From assembly GCA_034440635.1 (NCBI GenBank), contig JAOTON010002193.1:1165011-1229010 (forward strand): a stretch of DNA of 64,000 nucleotides, read 5' to 3'. The notes beneath the pieces are model-generated. The model was not told where the DNA came from, ran no database searches, and saw only the letters and a program-made list of their open reading frames with translations. Origin of the DNA: Lepas anatifera (lineage: Eukaryota; Arthropoda; Thecostraca; Lepadidae). The position numbers and the translations under genes were made by a program. Below, one piece after another: positions 55,651 to 64,000 of the stretch. Position 1 is the first letter of the stretch, and every line of letters starts with the position of its first letter.

Positions 55651-57296
55651 GTGAAGACGACGCCAAGAAATTTTTGATTTGGCTGAATCCAGTCAGGTGC
55701 AAGGGATAATAATGGGAAAAGCCAAGTATGTCAACCAGACACCACCTGGCCTCTTTTTCGCACCCACTACGACGTGGGGCGTCAGTCCATCTCCCTTTCC
55801 CCTGTTAACTCAAGAGGCAAAGGTGATACGAAAATAGAAATGGCGCTGGAAGCTCCTTGCCGTCTTGTTCTAAAGATATGAGCACAAACAAGCTCGAAAC
55901 TATGACCTCCGGTGATCCCTGGTAGCGTCTTTACTGACGTGATCTCAAAATAACTAGACGATATCTGGGAAATTTTTATTTCGAAGAGCTTTTGAATGAG
56001 GAGGAAACTCGACCATGGCCTGCTGTAGGAGTCGCGTTTTTCCCTTGCTTTGTCGTTCTTATCTAAGAAAAACAAAAATGACCCACATGGGCGTGGAAAT
56101 CACGTTAAAACTCGTTCACCTGACCTGAACTGTTATCAATTTACAGTTATAAGTTGTCAGGCTGATAACCATAAATTGGTGTAAGTCGACTAGTCTCTCA
56201 TTTAAATCGGCTCCGAATAACTCGCCAAAAATGAGGATGGGGCCCGGGAAGAGCACCAAGGCGATTAAAATTATGTATATGGGCATATTTTTTCCTTTGT
56301 ATTCCCCGCTTAGCTTATCAATGGAATGGCCTGGGGTTGTGGGGTAAGTTTGAATTCAAATTGTTTATCAGGTTTAACATATATGCCTGTTCCATGGGTG
56401 TCTGTTCCTGTTGTGAATTATGCTGATAGTATTGTCACCATTGTGCTGCAAAATAAATAAATAAATATCTCTTTATTATATGGTAATCAGGACTTATGGA
56501 CCAGAAAATGGTTAAAATGAAAATAATTAACATATTTGGCTACAATTCATGAACGCTAGGTCGCTAAAACTCCTTATGAAGAACAAGAAGGGAGCATGAA
56601 AAAGTGCCGTTTGGCTAATGGGGTCTCAATCACAAAAAATGGTAGATAAATGCATGAGGTAATGAGTCGAAACCTGCCACTACACTAAAAATGACTAAAA
56701 CTATCGACTTGCAAGTACTGAATCCTCATATTTATTTGAAATGTTTCGAAATTAGGAGCAGATATTCTGCCTGAATTTTATTCCACTGTTTTCTTGTTGC
56801 TCATGTGTCCAGAGCGAAATACACACATTCAGGTCTTGCTTGTTTTCGCATTTTTCCAGGGACAAAGGAAGAAAATGGGTTCAAAGCAGCTTTGGGGGGT
56901 TTACACACACCGACTGTTGAGGCTATATAGTGTCGCCAACTCTCATGTTGCTGGGAGGTGGGCACAAAGGGAACATTACATGAATCGAAAAAGAGCTATT
57001 GTTTTCTTTATTAGGCTCTTTGGTTTCCTACCTTGCCCTTGCTTGCCTGGTTATGTGCTCATAACGACCTTCCTCAAAGGTCACATTAGCCCTTGCCAAA
57101 CGGGAAAGGCCTTCAGGTATTTTTGAGCTAGAGGGGTACTGTTTGCCAGTTAGGGAAAAATTCCAAAGGCTGGGGACCATTGGTAGGGGCTGCCAACCAA
57201 CAATGGTCATCAGCTTATATTCAAATATATCCTGATTTGCACAAATCAGTATTCAGATAGAGGGGAGTCTTCAATTCCAATTAAATGCTAGAGACG

Positions 57297-57473
57297 CTGT
57301 ATTGGAGTGGTCAGCGTAGCTGGATTCCACCCAGCCGACCCGGGTTCAAGGCCCGGCGGTTTCCCTGAACAAGGAGCAAGCTGGTTCCCGGGATATCTTT
57401 TCAACAGTAAAAAAGTTGGCGACACCATATGACACTGGCAGTTGGTGCATCGATAAGCCCAAAATTATTTATT
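57297..57473 (+). mobile_element. tRNA-derived SINE, copy 4
   Basis: Same head type as the 24748 copy (GGAGTGGTC, B box GGGTTCAAGGCCC), body GTTGGCGACACCATATGACA and CAGTTGGTGCATCGATAA, AT-rich tail. Target duplication not clear. Confidence 0.85.
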
Positions 57474-57503
57474 ACGTATAATATCGTATAAAGTTAGTGA
57501 TAA

Positions 57504-57682
57504 GGGGATGAGGTGGCTTAGTGGATAGCACCCTTGTCTTCTAAGCCATCGGTCCCGGGTTCAAGTCCCGGCGGAGCCTCTGAATAAGTCGATCTGATCC
57601 CCAAAATCCCTTCCAACAGGGTGAGAGTTTGGGACGCCGTATGACCCTGGCAGTTGGTGCGTCGTTAAACCCCAACAATTCT
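57504..57682 (+). mobile_element. tRNA-derived SINE, copy 5
   Basis: Same head as the 46311 copy (GATGAGGTGGCTTAGTGG; B box GGGTTCAAGTCCC), tail TTAAACCCCAACAATT. Perfect 15-bp target duplication TAAAGTTAGTGATAA (57489-57503, 57683-57697). Confidence 0.93.
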
Positions 57683-58041
57683 TAAAGTTAGTGATAAATG
57701 CTTATGTGCCTCTTTCCGGGCGACCAAAACCAATGCAGATACGTTAAGTTGAGATGGCAGCTAAGGATGCACGATAGTTAGGGGCCTCTGAGCCAGCTAG
57801 GCTTTCGAAAGATTGCACGAGCTTAAAACACCCTTAAGCCCAAGGGGCTCAATATTAGGCTGCGGGAGTTCTCAAAAATTTATCGAGGCTAAAGATTTAA
57901 ACTCAATGAAATCCCAAAACAATATACTGATAATAATCTCTCGGGCTAAACCAGAATCAGACCAGCTTAACATTCGTTTCCAGTCCAATTTTAGTCTTGT
58001 TGGTAATATACCCTTTCAGGTCAAGGGAGCAGCGTAGGCTT

Positions 58042-58373
58042 CAGGGGCGTACGCAGACCCGAGTTTTGGGGGGCAAACCCATGTCTGCCTGTCCTCCTGT
58101 GGGGGAAGGGGTGGGAGCGAAGATTTTTTGCTCTACATACCTATTGTAAACACCTTTTTTCAGTGCTCGACAGATCTAGTATAAGCTACCTCTCCAAGTG
58201 CATGATCGCTCTCCGGGGGGGGGGGGAAGCGAATATTTTTTTGCTCTACAGGCTTAGTTAGTGTACACACCTTTTTTCAAAAATTTCTCCGGCGTTTGGG
58301 GGGGAAAGATAGTTTGGCCCCCTCCAGCGCTTTGGGGGGGCCATGACCGGAATGCCCCCTGCGTCCGCCAAAG
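58042..58373. mobile_element. hAT-type MITE, CAGGGGCGTACGCAG end
   Basis: 332 bp. Left end CAGGGGCGTACGCAG; the right end, inverted, is CTTTGGCGGACGCAG (imperfect). Perfect 8-bp target duplication GTAGGCTT (58034-58041, 58374-58381). G-run-rich and non-coding, with an internal tandem duplication of a GAATATTTTTTTGCTCTACA-like block. Confidence 0.85.
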
Positions 58374-58624
58374 GTAGGCTTTGGTTAAAAGGTCCCCCGG
58401 GTAATATTCTGGTTTCGCCCAACCAGAATATGTAAATAATATTTATCCTAAAATATTTTTATTTCAGCGACACATCGAACAATTTTAACATCAATAATAG
58501 CTGGAACCAATGTCGTGCTAAATTTCGAAGAGTAGTAGCTCTCGAGTTGGTGGATTTCATCAGAGAAACATTCACTATTCACTGCCCTTTTACCCTCGGT
58601 GGTCGCACGTGGCAACGAGACCCC

Positions 58625-58860
58625 TCAAACAGCACCCAGTTCTAATGGAGGACCCAAGGGGAGGGGGACAATACGTATTTTTCTCCCCGAACGAAAAAGC
58701 TCGCAGCAAAACCATAATATTATCCCCCTCCCCAAGCTGTCGACCTTTTCCCCGGCTCCTTTTAAGTTCATAAGCAAGGTGTTGGTGCTTTAACTGGAAG
58801 AAATCATTTTCAAACAGAACCAGTCAACTTCAGTGTGAATATTGGAGCCTGGTCCTCTTG
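58625..58860. mobile_element. Diverged relative of the 45576 MITE
   Basis: Shares, in order, AAAAGCTCG-GGCAAAAC, GTCGACCT-TTTCCCCG, CTCCTTTT, AGCAAG-TTTTGGTGCTT and TTCAGTGT-AATATTGG with 45590-45770. The ends are eroded. Confidence 0.65.
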
Positions 58861-59229
58861 ATATTTAAAATCGTATGTTGCCGACACCGCCGCCCGCAGA
58901 TGTTATTGTAGTGGACTGTATGTGATGTTCGGTGCGGTGATGCCGGGCAGCATTGGAAAATGGCCGTAGCGTACAGCCTGAGAAGGAGAAAGAGTATGGA
59001 ATGAAAATGAATACAGAAATTATTGAAGAAACAGCTTCGGCGGCTAGACAGAGCACATCAAAGGGTTAGAGAAATAATTACTCTCTTTGCCGATAAATAA
59101 AGCAAACCCGAGCCCTGCATTCAAGTCCGGAGAAAGGGTCACGTCAGTGAGACCGAGGAAACCACCAGTCCGAGTGGATAGGAGGGTTTAAGAAGGTAAC
59201 CTAAGCGGGTGGGGGAAATTTACAACTAG

Positions 59230-59710
59230 GGCGTTCCCCGGTCTAGGGAAACGCATAAGAGGCCCGCGTCAGCGTGGCCAAGGAGCCCACCGATCGAGGT
59301 GAACAGGAGGGAATGGTCACCCTTCTGAGTTGACCTGGGGTCAGAGGTAAGAGCACTCCCCAGTCAAGGGGAACGCATAAGAGGCCCACGTCAGCGTGAA
59401 CAAGGAGCCCACCGATCGAGGTGAACAGGAGGGAAGGGTCACTCTTCTGAGTGACCTGGGGTCAGAAGGTAAGAGCACTCCCCAGTCAAGGGGAACGCAT
59501 AAGAGGCCCACGTCAGCGTGGACAAGGAGCCCACCGATCGAGGTGAACAGGAGGGAAGGGTCACTCTTCTGAGTGACCTGGGGTCAGAGGTAAGAGCACT
59601 CCCCAGTCAAGGGGAACGCATAAGAGGCCCACGTCAGAGTGGACAAGGAGCCCACCGATCGAGGTGAACAGGAGGGAAGGGTCACTCTTCTGAGCTGACC
59701 TGGGCTGTCA
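59230..59710. repeat. 121-bp tandem repeat, 4 copies
   Basis: AACGCATAAGAGGCC recurs at about 59250, 59371, 59493 and 59613. Each unit holds CACGTCAGCGTGGACAAGG, CCCACCGATCGAGGTGAACA and GGGAAGGGTCACTCTTCTGA. A diverged half unit lies at 59140-59230. Confidence 0.92.
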
Positions 59711-60649
59711 CAGGAAAATACAGGGCTCTAAAATATGTAACAAGCTTTAAAGAAAGATCTGAGAGCAGGAAATAAAGTGAACAGAGCAAAGTAAGAGGAA
59801 ACAGTGCTGCCAGTGTAACACAGTGCGGTGCGCTAGTTGCGTCGAGCGATCCCACTCATTGTCTCTTTAATCATCAATTTCACCACTCTAATCACTCTCC
59901 CCATTCACTTCTTCTAGAACACACCTTCAAACGTTTCTCCTGTATTAGTCACGACAGCAGACAGCAGATGTGAACCAGACGACGGTCCGAGAGCAAGAGA
60001 GCGAGGGGGTGTTGACAGCGTGCTTTTATACAATGATAAGACCCGGAGGTGAAAGGGAAAGAAAGGGTATCAGCAGCCGCACCTGCGCGGCCCACTATCT
60101 CGGCTCTCCGGCACAGAGCAAATACTGCCGGCCGGGCGGCGCGGCCGCCACGCCGGCAGCCGGCCTCAGCAGGCACCGCGCCGCGCCGCCGCAGCCCACT
60201 CCTTATATCTAGCATGCTCAAAATGTCGGCAACATCGTATTTGGATTAATGATCCTTGGATATCGAAAGCAAGCATTTTGTGGCCACATATTTCACCCAG
60301 TGACGCCTGTTTGTTTTGCTTTTCGACTTATATTTACTCCCCACTCCCGGCCTCCCCAACCTGCCGGCTAGTTAGATTGTGGCGAAAGCTTTCACTGCGC
60401 GACGTTTTTTTCTTGCGTTTCGATTTTTGTTTGTCCCACCAAAACTACCGCCTAGATCCATCACTGACCAATTGTACCGCTAATGATACTCTCAACAACG
60501 ATCACTATCACCGCTAAAGCTGCTACATAGGCTTTATACCTTTGTAATACTGCTACAAATTATCTAATATTTTCAGCATAAAATATGATCATATCCTTCC
60601 GACAAGTGAGGGTGCTGCCAAAAGGCCGCAAGAAACCTAGCGCTGATTC

Positions 60650-60812
60650 CCTGGCTCAACTCCCCGGGTTCAACTCCTTGGGTTCATGTCCAGGCAGATT
60701 CTCTGAATAGGTATGATGATCAAATGCACCAAATCTCTCCTTACAGGGTGAGAGTTGGTAACGCCATATAACTTTGAGAGCTGGAGCGTCGTCTAACCCC
60801 AACAATTTTTGT
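60650..60812 (+). mobile_element. Degenerate SINE copy
   Basis: Body GGGTGAGAGTTGGTAACGCC and tail GTCGTCTAACCCCAACAATT match the SINE body. The tRNA-like head is mutated (GGGTTCATGTCC in place of a B box). Confidence 0.7.
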
Positions 60813-61268
60813 TAGAGACTATCGCAAACGCTATGCCAAGCTTGCACCGTGTGATGTCAGTCTCGAGGCCAGTTCATGGAAACTCAATCCTCCCCAGTTA
60901 AAGCAATGGTTGCCTTTCGTTGAGGGGAGACGACTGCGTGATTTTACTCAAGCGAGGGCACAGTTTTATGCTCCCGAGAAATAGACTCTACAAAGGTTCT
61001 CAAGCTGGAAATTTAAAAATTCTCTGTGGACGGAATTAAGCTCATTTAGTTGGAAGCAATTGTCCCATAATAAATAATCGCCGCCACCGACGAAACAGTG
61101 ATAGAGCCAGTGAACCGTCACCCTTGACAAGAAAATTTCCCATCTAAAAACAAAACCTCGTCAGGTTCAGGCTTCTTGAGACCTTCGCAAAATGCTGTCC
61201 ACACAATGCCCGATTTTCCTATTGTTTCTTAAATCGCGATGTTTAATGAAAATTGGGGGCCTGCCCCA

Positions 61269-61538
61269 CCATAGGGGGATCCAGGATCACCGATGGGGGT
61301 CACCTTGCCGGGGGTGGGACGTCATCCGTACAAATTGGGTGCCACTTTTGGCCGGTAAAAGCTTTCAGGTGGGTGCCAAATCCTATGGCGGAGTGCCGAT
61401 TTTCGCATCCTGGGGGAGGGTGGAAGTGACATTTCAGGAAGTGCCATCGACCGTTTAGAGGAATGCTGTGATCATTTTAGGGACGCCGAGGGTCAATGAG
61501 GGGGACCTGCATTCCTTTACCCTTGGATCCACCTATGG
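61269..61538 (-). mobile_element. CATAGG-family MITE
   Basis: Ends CCATAGGGGGATCCAGG and CCTTGGATCCACCTATGG. Internal blocks (AAATCCTATGGCGG, CGCATCCTGGGGGAGG, CCATCGACC) are those of 26067-26347 in inverse order. Confidence 0.8.
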
Positions 61539-62029
61539 CTCCAACTGTCCCTCTTCTGACGAGTATCTGAAAATATTATTTTAATGAAACCTCCAAACAA
61601 AGTTGTATCACTGTATCAGCCGTTTTACCAGAATCCTGTCTAAATAAAAATGCAGGTGAGGGGAGCCCGGCAGTCAATGACAGCTTACATGTTTCGCAAC
61701 CCAAGCACAAGGACGGATATAGGAGGGAAAATTCGTGTGCTTCCCCGCAGCAAAATATATTCCGATGGTTTGCCCCATCTGTGCCCATCTTATTGGATAT
61801 TGCTCCCCCCTCAAAAAAGCAACTCGTGGTTCTGCCACTGCATTGCGTGGTTTCTGCCACTGACCGGGGCCCCAGGTCAGTGACGCCAGTTGTCTAGCAC
61901 ACAGCAACACAGTGGGAGCAATTGCAATACGAGTGCCCCTCAGACACGACAAGATTTGTGAGAGGGATGAATGAGCTGGCACAATGCCAACCGCCCATTC
62001 ATCTGTGAGGTCACGTGGTCCAGGTATGG

Positions 62030-64000
62030 GCGAGAGGGTCAGGGATTATCAGAGGCGGTGGCAAGTCAGCCGAAGACTACCCCGTCAGAAAGCAGCAAAA
62101 TCAGTAATTGTGTAATATTTTCTCACCCAGATGTCAGATTAGTAAATAATGGTGACCACTGGAAAGCTCTTGAAAAAATACACATGATGCACCCGTTTCT
62201 AAACCTATAGGCACCATAGGATGCAAGATATCCATCCTAAACCGGTCGAGCCTAGTTATGGCAATTTCAATTGCGGGGGGACTGTACATACATCTTGGAA
62301 GGGATGGAGAGCTGGAAGTAGGGGAGGGTGGGGTGGGTTGTATCAGTTTTACTCCAGGTTCATTAATTTCGTAACTACTTGGGATGGCATCGTGATTTTA
62401 ATACCATCTCGTAGCTGCATCCGTTGGCTTCCTTTGCCGATAGATTTGTTTCTTTATCTTTACTGGTTTGTCTCCTACTGCCCGGCGAATGGACCTTTTC
62501 ACTTGATACAACTTACCCCACCGGTTGGGTGAGTTGTATCACATGGTGGGTTAAGTTGTATCAGTGTGTCACGTTTCGAAGACTGTGCCTGCCACCGATC
62601 ATGGCCGTGGGAACAACCTTCAACGAATTTAAAATTTGATTATAAACTTAACTTGCAATTTATTGCACCAAACTATGGCCAATGCAGTACGAAATTCATG
62701 GCGACAAAAAACGCAAACGAAACATCAACCGTCCAGGTGTAAAGGTGACCCGTTTGGAACAAAAGCCAACACAATGCGACGAAACGGGCAAATTCTAGAC
62801 TAGGTACCAGCAGGCTTAAGTCAGGGCTAAAATCTGTTCAATCTGCAACTGTTCAATCTGAAAAGCCTAAACGTATTAGTTATGGACTTACTAAGTAATC
62901 CCCTCACAATAGTTACGGGAAGGGTTGTTTCAGGGATACAGATGAATTGCATGGACGTTTGAAGGAGGAGGCGGTGGGCGAGCAGGGTGTGCCTCGAATT
63001 TGTGAAGCGCAGGTGGGGATGTGGCCATAACTTCTCGGGACTTGTTAGACTTTAATTTTTGCTTTTGCTTTCATTCCTTCAGCGCGGCCTGTCTTGCACT
63101 TATCCTGGCCTGCACTTTTTGCAGCATAAATATTTGTACCTAATTTTTCGTTGTGGCTACCTGTGATGATATAGTGTTTGGTAACAATGAAAGGTGGGTA
63201 CAAATGCTGCAAGGCCAAGATAGCAAGGCAGGCCGCTGAAGAAGAATGGCTAAGCAAAATAAAGTCTAACAAGTCCCATCCCCACGCTTCCTGGTCCCGG
63301 AGCACACTATCCTCCTTCAAACGTCATGCAGTGCATCGTATCCCTGAAACGGCGCTTCCGTAACTCTTGAGGATTACTGAAGCAAGTCATAACTATGCGT
63401 TTCGAATTGAACGGTACGGAGCAGATGAACCTGACTAGCAGAATTTGCCCGTTTCATCGCATTGTGGCTTCTTTGACGGTCGCTGCTACACCTGGACGGT
63501 GTGTTTCGTTTGCGTTTTTGTCCGCCGTAATTTCTAAATGCTGCGACAACCATGGACTGATGCCCAATAAATGCGAAGTAAGTTTATAATCAATTTTAAA
63601 TTCGTTGGCGTTCCCACGGCCATGATAACGCTAATGTATTTACACAGCAACCCCTGCCGTAATGATAACTCGCGGCCGATGAATAAGTGTAATCGAAACG
63701 AAAATCCATTCACCGAATTGTGAAGTTTAAACCAGCAAGGCAAAAAACTATCTATCGGCAAAGAAAGAAGCCAACGGATGCGGCACGAATGGTATTAAAA
63801 TCACGTGTAATCAACAGATTGCGAATTGGCTCGAACCTGGAAGTAAAACTGTGCAACCCGCCCCGCCTCCCCTATGCTGTGTTCACATGACGTCATTGCC
63901 AGCAGGCTCGACCGGCCCAGATTTATCTTTTGCGTCCTATGGTGCTTACTAGATTTCCAAGAGCAGGTGCATCTTTCAAAACTTTCCAGTGGTCACCATT
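62030..64000. repeat. Large imperfect inverted repeat, centre near 63170, cut by window end
   Basis: The plus strand from 62147 to about 63160 aligns with the minus strand from 64000 to about 63180. Shared landmarks are GGTGACCACTGGAAAG, CCGGTCGAGCCTG, TTTTAATACCAT, GCATCCGTTGGCTTC, TGCCGATAGAT, ATCATGGCCGTGGGAAC, AAACGCAAACGAAACA, ACCGTCCAGGTGTA, AAACGGGCAAATTCT, GACGTTTGAAGGAGGA and GACTTGTTAGACTTTA. The arms differ by many indels (right arm about 200 bp shorter). No intact ORF. Confidence 0.88.

Larger units (their letters stand above)
42260..64000. other. Long 5' intron of rugose (no exon seen)
   Basis: I found no PH-BEACH or earlier neurobeachin exon here and no other host gene. CpG-rich patches at 46600-46850, 50750-51050 and 60090-60210 have no clear start signals. 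53580-53700 and 55650-57290 are AT-neutral unique-looking sequence with TGACCT-rich pieces. Confidence 0.6.

Overview
This is a piece of animal nuclear genome, most likely arthropod and probably crustacean (a barnacle-like genome would fit, but that is a guess). The genes are split into 70-360 nt exons with GT..AG introns, coding sequence is strongly GC-rich at third positions, and the recognisable proteins resemble insect/crustacean versions most closely. No bacterial or viral gene was recognised, and most long open frames here are minisatellites read as protein.

Three host genes can be supported. (1) A neurobeachin/rugose-type BEACH-WD40 gene runs on the minus strand from at least 42259 down to 11418. 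Fifteen exons give about 719 residues of the C-terminal part: the end of the PH-BEACH domain, the BEACH domain and most of the WD40 propeller. All exon junctions keep phase. Exon 7 has a one-base deletion in a C run. The 5' exons lie beyond position 64000, and the last short exon was not found in the window. (2) An SLC44/choline-transporter-like gene of about 710 codons (18333-20481, minus strand) sits as one large exon inside the 13 kb intron between rugose exons 12 and 13, and carries one frameshift. (3) On the plus strand at 3277-7846, six exons encode the C-terminal 360 or so residues of an AKAP2_C/MISP-family protein, ending in a normal stop.

The rest is repeats. About 20 GC-rich minisatellites (units 21-121 bp) occupy introns, and a striking number lie within 100 bp of a splice acceptor. 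Two triplicate an exon end together with its donor, and one 1.5 kb array repeats the acceptor itself. The intron holding the choline transporter also carries a 5.2 kb hAT-type transposon (8-bp target duplication, subterminal ACTCAACTC repeats, THAP-domain remnant). A second 2.1 kb hAT-type element is nested in it, and a tRNA-derived SINE is nested in that.

The last 22 kb (42260-64000) is one long 5' intron of rugose with no exon I can recognise. It holds minisatellites, SINEs with 13-15 bp target duplications, small hAT-type MITEs with 8-bp duplications, a foldback-like element (54.17-55.65 kb) and a large imperfect inverted repeat centred near 63.17 kb that runs off the window.
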